A stretch of 64,000 bases of DNA from Polyangia bacterium (GTDB lineage: Bacteria; Myxococcota_A; Polyangia; Nannocystales; Nannocystaceae): NCBI GenBank assembly GCA_030429545.1, contig JAUIFF010000001.1:841599-905598 (forward strand). Direction: 5' to 3'. The position numbers and the translations under genes are program-made. A model generated the notes under the pieces. It saw only the letters and a list, made by a program, of their open reading frames with translations. It was not told where the DNA came from and made no database searches. Position 1 is the first letter of the stretch. Each line of letters starts with the position of its first letter. This document shows positions 54,773-63,987 of the stretch, one piece after another.

Positions 54773-55673
54773 CCTGCCGCTCCCCGGGTCGAGGCCCGTC
54801 GCGCAGGCGGGCCTCCAGAGCGCTGCGATAGGCCGACGGCGGCATCGCGTCGACGATCGCGGCGAGTCCTTCATCGGTACACCAGCCGCGCTGCCAGGCG
54901 GCCTCTTCGGGGCTGCCGACGAGCCCCGCCCGCCGCGCCTCACACGCGCGCACGAAGTTGCCCGCGTCGAGCAGGCCGTCGGGCGTGCCGGTATCGAACC
55001 ACGCCACGTCGTGACCGAGCCGGTGCACCTTCAGGCGGCCGGCTTCGAGATACAGCCGGTTGAGGTCGGTGATCTCGAGCTCACCCCGCGCCGACGGCTC
55101 GAGCGTCGCTGCCAGCCGCGGCGCGTCGGGGCCATAGAGGTAGATCCCGATGACCGCCCACTTCGACCGCGGGCGCGCGGGGCGCTCTTCGAGCGAGATC
55201 GGGCGCTGGTCGGCATCGAACTCGACCACGCCGAAGCAGGACGGATCGGCCACTGCGCAGGCGAAGATGGTCGCGCCGTCACCCCGCGCGGCGACCGCGG
55301 CGCGCAAGACGTCGAGCGGACCGTGCAGCACGTTGTCGCCGAGCACGAGCATCACCCGGTCGCCGCCGATGAACCGTGCCCCGATGCGCAGGGCGTCGGC
55401 GATGCCCCGCGGCACGTCCTGCACCGCGTAGCTCAGCTCGACGCCCCAGGCGCGGCCGTCGCCGAGCAGCGCTTCGAAGTGGGGGCGGTCGCGGGCGGTC
55501 GTGATGAGCAGGATGCGCCGCACACCAGCGCCCATCAGGGTCGCCAGCGGGTAGTAGATCATCGGCTTGTTGTAGATCGGCTGGAGGTGCTTGCCGACGA
55601 TCGCGGTCATCGGCAGCAGGCGGGTGCCGAGGCCACCCGCGAGCAGGATCCCGCAGGTCTGCGCGCGGTTCAC
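54753..55673 (-). CDS. rmlA: glucose-1-phosphate thymidylyltransferase
   Basis: Makes dTDP-glucose from dTTP and glucose-1-phosphate. The 306 residues hold GILLAGGLGTRLLPMT, the substrate Asp segment LVLGDNVLHG and GVVEFD, and DTGTPDGLLDAGNFVRACE, all family landmarks. The GTG at 55673 overlaps the rmlB stop (GTGA). The C-terminal 40 residues differ from typical RmlA. It supplies the WecE and NeuD enzymes. Confidence 0.93.
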   Translation of the reverse strand: MNRAQTCGILLAGGLGTRLLPMTAIVGKHLQPIYNKPMIYYPLATLMGAGVRRILLITTARDRPHFEALLGDGRAWGVELSYAVQDVPRGIADALRIGARFIGGDRVMLVLGDNVLHGPLDVLRAAVAARGDGATIFACAVADPSCFGVVEFDADQRPISLEERPARPRSKWAVIGIYLYGPDAPRLAATLEPSARGELEITDLNRLYLEAGRLKVHRLGHDVAWFDTGTPDGLLDAGNFVRACEARRAGLVGSPEEAAWQRGWCTDEGLAAIVDAMPPSAYRSALEARLRDGPRPGERQATSRSV

Positions 55674-56695
55674 GAGGCGTCCGCCGGCCGGCGGCGTCGG
55701 GCGCACCACGCCGAGTTTTCGAGATACCAGCGCACCGTATCGCTCAACCCGGCCTCGAAGTCGACGCGCGGCCGCCAGTCGAGCGTGACGCGGGCGCGCG
55801 CGCTGTCGATCGCATACCGCTGGTCATGGCCCGGGCGGTCGTCGACGAATCGGATGCACGCGCGGGCGGTGCCCGCCGGTCGGCCGAGCGCCTCGTCGAC
55901 GAGGTCGGCGATCCGCTCGACGAGCGCCAGGTTGCTCTGCTCGCGATCGGCGCCGATGCAATAACTCTCGCCGGGCCGGCCGCGCTGCATCACCGCGATC
56001 AGCGCGTCGGCGTGATCGTCGACGTGGATCCAGTCGCGCACGTTCTCCCCGGTCCCGTAGACGGGCAGCGGTTCGCCAGCGATCGCCCGGGTGATCATGA
56101 GCGGCACCAGCTTCTCAGGGTGCTGCCGCGGTCCGTAGTTATTGCCGCAGCGCGTGATCAGGGTCGGCAGGCCGTAGGTCGAATGCCATGCCCCGGCGAG
56201 CAGATCGGCGGCCGCCTTGCTCGCAGAGTACGGGCTGCGCGGCCGCAGCGGCGAGCCCTCGTCGAAGCGCCCCGTCGCGCCGAGCTGCCCGAAGACCTCG
56301 TCGGTCGAGACCATCACGAAGCGGGTATCGCGCCGCGCGCCCCAGTGGTGCCGGACCGCATCGAGCAGCGTCGCGGTGCCCTGCACGTTGGTCTGCACGA
56401 CGCCGAGCGGTGCGCCGATCGAGCGGTCGACGTGCGACTCGGCGGCGAGGTGCATGACGACGGTCGGGTCGAAGCGCTCGAGTGCGGCGCGGACCGCATT
56501 TGCGTCGGTGACGTCGGCGTGCACGAAGTGGTGCCGAGGGTCATCCTCGAACGGAGCGAGGTTGTCGAGACCGCCGGCGTAGGTCAGAGCGTCGAAGGAG
56601 ACGAGTGGGCGCGTCGGAAGAGAACGCCGCAGCCGCCTGACGAGGGCTGAGCCGATGAACCCCGCTGCGCCGGTGATGAGGATGGCATCGCGCAT
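55670..56695 (-). CDS. rmlB: dTDP-glucose 4,6-dehydratase
   Basis: Converts dTDP-glucose to dTDP-4-keto-6-deoxyglucose. The 341 residues have the NAD-binding GAAGFIGSALVRRL, the catalytic Asp/Glu pair in VSTDEVFG, YSASK (Tyr-xxx-Lys), NNYGPRQHPEKLVPLMI and GTGENVRDWIHVDDH. First gene of the minus-strand pair. Its start lies 64 bases from the right island boundary, with a strong hairpin in between. Confidence 0.95.
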   Translation of the reverse strand: MRDAILITGAAGFIGSALVRRLRRSLPTRPLVSFDALTYAGGLDNLAPFEDDPRHHFVHADVTDANAVRAALERFDPTVVMHLAAESHVDRSIGAPLGVVQTNVQGTATLLDAVRHHWGARRDTRFVMVSTDEVFGQLGATGRFDEGSPLRPRSPYSASKAAADLLAGAWHSTYGLPTLITRCGNNYGPRQHPEKLVPLMITRAIAGEPLPVYGTGENVRDWIHVDDHADALIAVMQRGRPGESYCIGADREQSNLALVERIADLVDEALGRPAGTARACIRFVDDRPGHDQRYAIDSARARVTLDWRPRVDFEAGLSDTVRWYLENSAWCARRRRPADAS

Positions 56696-56703
56696 GCCAT
56701 ACC

Positions 56704-57630
56704 CTACCCTACCAACCCGGCTTGTCGGTCAAGCCGGGCGTGACCGCTCGAGATGGGGGTGGCAACAACACCGGCCGTGAATTTCGGCCGGGGCCGGGGC
56801 GCGGGTGTTTCGCGGTCTTGGGTGGGCAGGTTGATGACGGTTGTCGGCATGGCCGGCGATTCGACCGCGGCTGGTTTGGCGGGCTCACTTGCGGGCAACT
56901 GCGGTTGCGGCTCACAGCCGTCGAGTGCGTATTCCAGGTTGACGAACGTCCAATGCACCGCCGCAATTTCTGGTGCGGCATCGTGTTCAACAATGTAGTT
57001 GTCTAGGAGCTTGCGACCCTCGCACACGGAGCGAGTCGAGCCGGTCTGCTCGTGATGGAGCCGGTAGGCATTCGTCCCGGTGGTCACCACTCGCAAGGAT
57101 GGGGGAGTAACAGACCCAAGGATTTCGCGGAATCTCGGTAGACGCTTGGCCATCCCGAGGTCGATAAGCACAACACGACCGTGGTCGATCATCACGTTGG
57201 ACATGGTCACGTCACGGTGAATCACACCGACACGATGGACTGCAGCGAGGCCCTGGCAAAGCTGCCGCACGATATCGATGGCTTCGATCTCGGTGAGCCG
57301 GCCACCCCGCTTGCGTAGGTACTCGGCAAGTGTTTCGCCTTCTACTAGCTCCATCACGTAGTGCGGTGGGTCGTAGCCGTAGGAGTAGGCCCGCACGATG
57401 TGGGGATCGTCGATCTGGCATAGGGCCCGGTACTCGCTCTCGAGGCGCCGAATGTCGAACCGCGGATGCATCACTTTTACGGCGACCGCCCGGCGACTCA
57501 CGATGCAGTAACCGCGGTACACGGTGGCCCGTCCCCCTTGGCCGATGATCCCGAGTAGTTCGATCGATCCGAGACGTTGCCCGACGCGGGCGTCTGCCGC
57601 CATCCGTCGACGATGGGCAGATATCAGCAT
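56704..57630 (-). pseudogene. chimeric kinase-TPR gene, copy B
   Basis: The first approximately 188 residues equal the kinase of copy A up to VTPPSLRVVTTG (just after DLG), then the frame jumps to the TPR/membrane protein at YRLHHEQTGS, and after about residue 290 to island-encoded residues ending in RLDRQAGLVG. It therefore lacks the APE half of the kinase, the membrane helix, the small ORF and the rest of the TPR gene. About 1.2 kb were deleted relative to copy A. The protein, if made, is very unlikely to be an active kinase. The ATG at 57630 precedes the sigma stop by four bases as in copy A. Confidence 0.8.
56716..56738 (-). terminator. strong hairpin near right edge of island
   Basis: CCCGGCTTG pairs perfectly with CAAGCCGGG around TCGGT. 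No U-tract follows on either strand, so it may be a terminator remnant, a protein site or an insertion relic rather than a classical terminator. Confidence 0.35.
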
Positions 57631-58235
57631 GCGGCCTCCTCGAGAATCGACGGGCAAGCGATGGGTAGTGACTTGTAGAGGGCTTTGACAGACCGCGAGA
57701 TATGGGCGTCGTGTGGAGTACGCGGGCATTCGAGCAATGGGAGATGTTTGCCGAGCATGTCCTTTCGCATAGCGATGCCTAGCCTAGAATTGCAACTACA
57801 AGGGTGTGTGCGGTTGAGGTGTCCGCAACGGTTCCCCACGGTCTCCTCGAGTCGCTCGCGCACCCTGGTCAACCTGACCCCTAGAGCGTTCTTTGTACAA
57901 CCAAGTAGATCACCGTTGAGTCCGCAGATATCGACGACGATAAATGCGAGCCGTTGAGCTAGGGGGAAGCATTGCAACGTGAGGGCGAGACACTCCCGTT
58001 TCAGCTCCCATAAAAATTCATGACGGGCACCCGCGCCGGGGGTGAAGGTCGCGGTGGTTGTGTCGCTTCGGAGCAGTTGCTCGAGCTGCTGCCAGGAACA
58101 TTGGGAAGAGCGCGGTAACTCGTCGTTAAGTTGCCGGAGCAGCTCGCGTAGGTTGCTCGACTCCCGCGCCAGCCGGGCCGCAAGTCGAACGTCTGCGCTT
58201 GCGAGGTAGGCGATCCGAAACGCTTGATCGTGCAT
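57624..58235 (-). CDS. ECF-like sigma factor, copy B
   Basis: A 203-residue paralogue of 44032, roughly 85% alike by eye: LTLQCFPLAQRLAFIVVDIC, LGCTKNALGVRLTRVRERLE, and CGHLNRTHPCSCNSR. Changes cluster in the middle. It looks intact although the kinase behind it is broken. Preceded by the conserved palindromes and divergent from array 2. Confidence 0.65.
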   Translation of the reverse strand: MHDQAFRIAYLASADVRLAARLARESSNLRELLRQLNDELPRSSQCSWQQLEQLLRSDTTTATFTPGAGARHEFLWELKRECLALTLQCFPLAQRLAFIVVDICGLNGDLLGCTKNALGVRLTRVRERLEETVGNRCGHLNRTHPCSCNSRLGIAMRKDMLGKHLPLLECPRTPHDAHISRSVKALYKSLPIACPSILEEAAC

Positions 58236-58246
58236 GTTTTCCCCCG

Positions 58247-58298
58247 AACGTGCACAACGGTTGCGGATGCACGTGTAATTTGGTGTCTATACACCAAA
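58247..58298. promoter_or_regulatory. nested inverted repeats in promoter of sigma operon, copy B
   Basis: ACGTGC/GCACGT (58247-58252, 58269-58274) and TTTGGTGT-ctat-ACACCAAA (58279-58298), unchanged from copy A. Confidence 0.45.
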
Positions 58299-58752
58299 AA
58301 TTGAGCGATAGGGAGAAAATGCGAAGTTTGCGCGAAAGTTCCCTTTTGGTCGAGATCAACCGGGTTGGTATCGCGTGGATGTTGCGGCCAAGGGCGGCCA
58401 TCACTTGCTCGAGTTGGACCGAGTACTCAGACAAGCCAAAATCGGAACCCGCGGATCCTCAACCTAATCGCCAGAAAATGGTTGATCGTTTTGCGTACGA
58501 ATGCGACTGATTGCAAAAGCGCTTCCAAACTCAAAATGACGTCGCGCGCAAAACGCGAAGTTACACGACCCCCGACAGGGTAGAAAACCCCGACCTTGCG
58601 TGCATTTGGCCAAATTTGGTTGTTTGGGAGCTCAAAACGGCTTTCTGGAAATTGAAGAGCGGAACAGGTATAGAGCAAAGGCGCGTGCACTTTCGCCCCA
58701 CGTGCAGAGTTTCGTTATTGGCAAAAGAATTTCAAGATGTTACAAGTGCAGA
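58299..58752 (+). promoter_or_regulatory. CRISPR leader, array 2
   Basis: Matches the leader of array 1 closely over its first 370 bases (CAAAATGACGTCGCGCGCAA, GGGAGCTCAAAACGGCTT and others) but differs in the 80 bases next to the first repeat at 58753. Confidence 0.65.
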
Positions 58753-61700
58753 GTCATTTCCCCCGGTTTCGGGGGACTCCGTTGAAGCATGAGGGTAAGG
58801 TAGAACGTGCGGTGGTGCTTCTTGTCATTTCCCCCGGTTTCGGGGGACTCCGTTGAAGCAGGTCGCGCTGGGAAACGCCGAGAGCACGAGCTGCCGTCAT
58901 TTCCCCCGGTTTCGGGGGACTCCGTTGAAGCTCGACCCCCGCACGGACACCCCGGGGGGCACCCCCGAGTCATTTCCCCCGGTTTCGGGGGACTCCGTTG
59001 AAGCAAGGGCATCCCGGCGAAGAATGGTGACCCTGAGCTGTCATTTCCCCCGGTTTCGGGGGACTCCGTTGAAGCGTAACTGTTCGCATCAAAGAGTCCC
59101 CGTCGCCCAAGTCATTTCCCCCGGTTTCGGGGGACTCCGTTGAAGCCTTGTGAGTCTGTCGTGTGTGCCAGAGGTACAGCAGGTCATTTCCCCCGGTTTC
59201 GGGGGACTCCGTTGAAGCGAAGCCCGCGAGCGGACTCCGTTGAAGCCGAGTTCACAGGACAAGCAAAGGTCGGCGCACGCGGGTCATTTCCCCCGGTTTC
59301 GGGGGACTCCGTTGAAGCGACAGCACTTTGGATAGCTCGTCACTCCACACGCAAATGTCATTTCCCCCGGTTTCGGGGGACTCCGTTGAAGCGGGCGGGG
59401 AGTAATAACCCTCGATTCGCTCGATAGCGTCATTTCCCCCGGTTTCGGGGGACTCCGTTGAAGCGCGTAGGCCTCGTCGACATCTAGACCTGCCTCCCAA
59501 GTCATTTCCCCCGGTTTCGGGGGACTCCGTTGAAGCCCCTCACCAGTAGCGCCATATGGGTGACCCCGGGAAGTCATTTCCCCCGGTTTCGGGGGACTCC
59601 GTTGAAGCGAGCGCGCCTCGTGTCCGGTGCCCACGCGGTCGCGGGTCATTTCCCCCGGTTTCGGGGGACTCCGTTGAAGCCACTCTTTCATGGGGATCCA
59701 CTCCCCATCATCCTGCAAGTCATTTCCCCCGGTTTCGGGGGACTCCGTTGAAGCCGGCGGCAGTTGCTCGACCCAGTTTGCTTTGCAGCAGTCATTTCCC
59801 CCGGTTTCGGGGGACTCCGTTGAAGCTTGATGCTCTGGTAAGTTGCACCCCGCGGGCCAGTGGTCATTTCCCCCGGTTTCGGGGGACTCCGTTGAAGCCT
59901 GGCCAATTGAAAAGATGTATCGGACGATCATGTAGTCATTTCCCCCGGTTTCGGGGGACTCCGTTGAAGCTGACCACGAGGCTTTGATTTCGGCCTCGGA
60001 TCGCCGTCATTTCCCCCGGTTTCGGGGGACTCCGTTGAAGCCCCCTGTGGTCCCGAGCAACACCCCAGACGCGCCCGTCATTTCCCCCGGTTTCGGGGGA
60101 CTCCGTTGAAGCGATTCCCCCACGGATCGAGGACTCAAGAATCTCTTGTCATTTCCCCCGGTTTCGGGGGACTCCGTTGAAGCCCGTTGCGACCCGCCGC
60201 CGTGCATTGAGACGCCGGCGTCATTTCCCCCGGTTTCGGGGGACTCCGTTGAAGCGGTGCCCCTGAGGGGCGTTGTGTGGTCGGGCTTGCGTCATTTCCC
60301 CCGGTTTCGGGGGACTCCGTTGAAGCAGCCACAACTCTCCTGTGAACTCGTTTTGCCACACGAGTCATTTCCCCCGGTTTCGGGGGACTCCGTTGAAGCT
60401 CAATCAGCCTAATGGTATCTCCGGGCCGAGCCCAGGTCATTTCCCCCGGTTTCGGGGGACTCCGTTGAAGCCTACAGCCATTGGTCAACCCGCAACCTTC
60501 GCAAGGCGTCATTTCCCCCGGTTTCGGGGGACTCCGTTGAAGCACATGCTGTGAAAGTGAAGTACAGTAAAGCCATGCCACGTCATTTCCCCCGGTTTCG
60601 GGGGACTCCGTTGAAGCGAGCTTCTTGCCGAATGTCCTCCAAGCAACCCGTATGTCATTTCCCCCGGTTTCGGGGGACTCCGTTGAAGCGTCAGGAAGTT
60701 GAGTACATCCTCTCGCACAGCGCGCGTCATTTCCCCCGGTTTCGGGGGACTCCGTTGAAGCCCGAGTTCACCTAGGAATACGCCGCATGCAGCAGCGTCA
60801 TTTCCCCCGGTTTCGGGGGACTCCGTTGAAGCCTCGTACTTGTCGAATCGTTTTTTCTGTGCTTGTTCGTCATTTCCCCCGGTTTCGGGGGACTCCGTTG
60901 AAGCAAACCGAACCAACCGAGGTCCGAACAGGCCGAGAGACGTCATTTCCCCCGGTTTCGGGGGACTCCGTTGAAGCGATGTCGGCTTTCGCTAGACCAC
61001 CCTTTTTGAGCGGTCATTTCCCCCGGTTTCGGGGGACTCCGTTGAAGCCCCAAACCAAGTCTCCATGCGATGTAGGCTGCGTCGTCATTTCCCCCGGTTT
61101 AGGGGGACTCCGTTGAAGCTAGTAGGGACATATTTCCTCCGCGTGTCCTGTTGCTGTCATTTCCCCCGGTTTAGGGGGACTCCGTTGAAGCGCGACGAGA
61201 CCTATCGCGTGACCTGGAAAACCCAGCGTCATTTCCCCCGGTTTCGGGGGACTCCGTTGAAGCCTCCTGACCCTGTGCTCGACGTTGAAGACTCAGTCGT
61301 CATTTCCCCCGGTTTAGGGGGACTCCGTTGAAGCCTTCGTCTTGTCCCCGAGGTCGTCAGACCACTGTTTGTCATTTCCCCCGGTTTAGGGGGACTCCGT
61401 TGAAGCTGTTCCGTCCTTGTTGTATTTTGGCGTTGTGTTGAGGACGTCATTTCCCCCGGTTTCGGGGGACTCCGTTGAAGCATGGTCTTGCGACAGACCT
61501 CCTCGCAGCTCCACGGCGTGTCATTTCCCCCGGTTTAGGGGGACTCCGTTGAAGCGTGCTCACCATCGCTTTCAGAACCCGCCGACTTCGACGTCATTTC
61601 CCCCGGTTTCGGGGGACTCCGTTGAAGCGGTTAGCACCATAACAAATGTAATCGGACGCGCTTTGTGTCATTTCCCCCGGTTTAGGGGGACTCCGTTGAA

Positions 61701-62280
61701 GCTGCTGTTGCTCATACTGTTGAGTCTCCCTCAGTTGGAGTCATTTCCCCGGTCTCGGGGGACTCTGTTGAAGCAAACTCCTTGTCGAGGTGATAACCCC
61801 TATCATCAGTCATTTCCCCCGGTTTAGGGGGACTCCGTTGAAGCGTTTCTGGTCACCGTTGGTGACCGGTTGGGGTGTTTGTCATTTCCCCCGGTTTAGG
61901 GGGACTCCGTTGAAGCACCTGACCCCGGTGCAAGGGGGGACTCCGTTGAAGCCTCAGTGAGGTTGATGGTGTGTGGGGTGAGGTTGAGTCATTTCCCCCG
62001 GTTTAGGGGGACTCCGTTGAAGCGAGTAGTACTCCAGTGGGCGCCACGCATGCAGCCCTGTCATTTCCCCCGGTTTAGGGGGACTCCGTTGAAGCGCCTT
62101 AGGCAACCGCACGGCCATCCGTGCCGCCGCAGCGTCATTTCCCCCGGTTTCGGGGGACTCCTGACTCCGTTGAAGCGGCAAGCTCGTGTTTCGGGGGACT
62201 CCGTTGAAGCAGCTCGATGTAGCTGGGGGGTGCATCGTGAACTGGTCATTTCCCCCGGTTTAGGGGGACTCCGTTGAAGC
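58753..62280 (+). CRISPR. CRISPR array 2, 48 repeats plus three partial repeats
   Basis: Same 36-bp repeat family. First repeat 58753-58788, last 62245-62280. Middle base C in repeats 1-32, then mainly A (repeats 33-48) with C in 35, 38, 40, 42 and 47. Fragments of the repeat 3' end occur at 59232-59246, about 61935-61952 and 62188-62210. Repeat 42 (61740-61774) and repeat 47 (62134-62176, with a 7-base insertion) are degenerate, as expected at the old end. Leader left, array reads rightward. No cas gene in the window. Confidence 0.97.
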
Positions 62281-62688
62281 CTTTGTGTTGGTACAGGGTT
62301 TAGCTCGTTCGCTCCCAGATCACTTGCAAAAAAAATCGCATTGGGGGCTGAGCCCCCTAACGGACTTCAAGCTTGTGCACGGCTAGCGCGGCGCTCACTT
62401 GCTCACTTGCTCACTTGTGGGATTCCACCGAAACCCTGCTGATTCGAACCGAGCACGCGTAGGAATCACATCTCCCTCCGATCGCGGCGGTTGCAAGAAG
62501 GGATGGTTGTTCAAGGTTGCGTGAAGCTGTTTCAGTTTTTCGTCCGCGTCGGCGAATCGGGCAGAAAATTGGCCGGAAATTAATTCCGTAATTATGTTTT
62601 GTAGGTTTTGAGCCCGTCCGCGACGTTCACGCTCCTCCGCGCGCGAACTTCGAAAGCGTATTACGTTACTGGCAAGAAGTTTGTGGCG
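62281..62688. other. gap after array 2; hairpin, no gene seen
   Basis: Contains GGGGGC-TGA-GCCCCC at 62343-62357 and, on the minus strand, an eight-T run seven bases after it, perhaps a weak terminator for the gene at 62689; also the triplet GCTCACTT repeated near 62393-62416. No ORF of note. Confidence 0.4.
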
Positions 62689-63987
62689 TCATTCGGCACC
62701 GAAGTGTGACTGCAACGCGTTCTGTCGCTTCTGAAGGCTTCGGCGAGTGTACTTTTTCAGCACCCATCCGGTGATCGGCCGGCCCGAGACCAGGTCGGGG
62801 TAGCCGATGTAGACCCACTTCGGACGTTGCTTAAATACCAAAACAACCTCGCCCTCCGGCACGCGAGCAACCACGCAGGCTTTGCTCCGGGGGTGGGCAT
62901 GGACGCGCGCCGTCCTACGCAGCATCCGTTCTTCGACGCCCGGCGGTGTTGCGATCGTTTGGCATTCGTCCTGCGAGACAGCGGCGCTTCTCGCGGCCTC
63001 CTCTACCTCTTCTGCCGCCTCTGCAAGCCTCCGTTGGAGCACCGCTGCTATTTGTTCAAGCGCCCCCTCAACGTCGGCTAGGTCCGCCTTGAGTCCCGCG
63101 AGCTGCTCCGTCGATTGGCGGTCATGCTCTTGCACTTGGTCCGAAATCGCGGCGACTTGCTCTGCCGTGGCCGCAGCCTGCATCTCGGCGGCGTACCCCT
63201 TGTACTCGCCATATACCAAAGCGATGAGGATGCCCAGCAGCCACAAATGGTTGACCTTGATCCACGCCTTGACCCGAGCCGGCAAGGCCGCCCACGCCGA
63301 TAGGTCGAACACCGTCCGCTCTAGCTCATCGGGGTCCGCGTCCGCATCCATCTCCGCGATGCGGGGCAGATGGTCTAGAAGTTCACCGAGCTTGGTGCGG
63401 TCGAACGACCCATCGCCGAGGCGAGCTATCGCCTCCAATGTCGCTGTTGGACCAAGCAGCCCGCGAGTGAGACTTGCGATGCCAAGTTGTCCCGCCAGGG
63501 AGAAGGCGCTCATCGACGACTGGAGTTGGCGGCCGATGTCGAGAGTGCCAAGGCCATCGAACGCATTCATCGAAGATTGAAGCTGTCGAATCAAGTCGCC
63601 GCCCGCGGTCCCTTGAAATCTCCGCATCGAGGACTGCAGCTGGCGGGCAACGTTGCGACAGCCACTTGCTTGCAAGCCCTGCGCGAAGGGGGCAACGCGA
63701 CCCGCAGTGGCAAGGCGGGCAGCCTCGCCGATGTCGGCCAGTCCGCTCGTGGATGACCACAGCGCCATGTCGACGCCGATACCGCTGAACCCCGCCATCG
63801 AGGCATGGAGACGCCGGGTTGCAACAAGGCCGGCGACGCGGTCGACACCTTCCAAGCCCTTGATCGACGACTGAAGGCGCCGGGCAATGCCCATGCCCCC
63901 CAACGTTTGAAATGTGCTCATCGAGGACTGCAGCTGATGAGCAAGACCTAGCCCAGCGACCCCACCGAGGGCATGGAAGCTGTCCAT
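62689..63987 (-). CDS. repeat/TM/SH3-like protein, possibly partial at N-terminus
   Basis: A 432-residue protein. Residues 1-170 are about eight degenerate repeats of 18-22 residues with the consensus RQLQSSMxxFxxLGxxGI. A conserved region (EAIARLGDGSFDRTKLGELL) leads to a membrane helix (LWLLGILIALVYGEYKGYAA, about 250-270), a coiled coil (EQVAAISDQVQEHDRQ...), and a C-terminal bacterial SH3-like domain (VHAHPRSKACVVARVPEGE, WVYIGYPDL, GWVLKKYTRR). The frame stays open to the window edge, and the protein begins inside a repeat, so more may lie outside. Function unknown; membrane anchored with SH3 outside or inside not decided. It is the first gene beyond array 2. Confidence 0.65.
   Translation of the reverse strand: MDSFHALGGVAGLGLAHQLQSSMSTFQTLGGMGIARRLQSSIKGLEGVDRVAGLVATRRLHASMAGFSGIGVDMALWSSTSGLADIGEAARLATAGRVAPFAQGLQASGCRNVARQLQSSMRRFQGTAGGDLIRQLQSSMNAFDGLGTLDIGRQLQSSMSAFSLAGQLGIASLTRGLLGPTATLEAIARLGDGSFDRTKLGELLDHLPRIAEMDADADPDELERTVFDLSAWAALPARVKAWIKVNHLWLLGILIALVYGEYKGYAAEMQAAATAEQVAAISDQVQEHDRQSTEQLAGLKADLADVEGALEQIAAVLQRRLAEAAEEVEEAARSAAVSQDECQTIATPPGVEERMLRRTARVHAHPRSKACVVARVPEGEVVLVFKQRPKWVYIGYPDLVSGRPITGWVLKKYTRRSLQKRQNALQSHFGAE

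Larger units (their letters stand above)
51780..56759. mobile_element. inserted dTDP-sugar island splitting the TPR/membrane gene
   Basis: Comparison with copy A shows gene sequence running to 51779 and resuming at 56760, with only about two bases of the uninterrupted copy (CG) missing. The 4.98-kb insert is visibly richer in G and C and has long overlapping shadow frames. It carries five plus one sugar genes but no transposase, integrase or terminal inverted repeat that I can see. Mechanism of insertion is unknown. Confidence 0.8.

Noticed and set aside
51921..54943. Long minus-strand frames (537 and 578 residues) and the extra 5' part of the plus frame from 52826
   Set aside because: High-GC shadows of the ATP-grasp, NeuD and WecE genes, which have clear motifs on the plus strand.
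51780..56759. Insertion sequence or transposon
   Set aside because: No transposase, integrase or terminal inverted repeats seen; only the insertion itself is supported.
45169..62280. Reading frames with FPPVSGDSVEA, HFPRFRGTPLK or LQRSPPKPGEMT periodicity
   Set aside because: Translations of the 36-bp CRISPR repeats with random spacers, not proteins.
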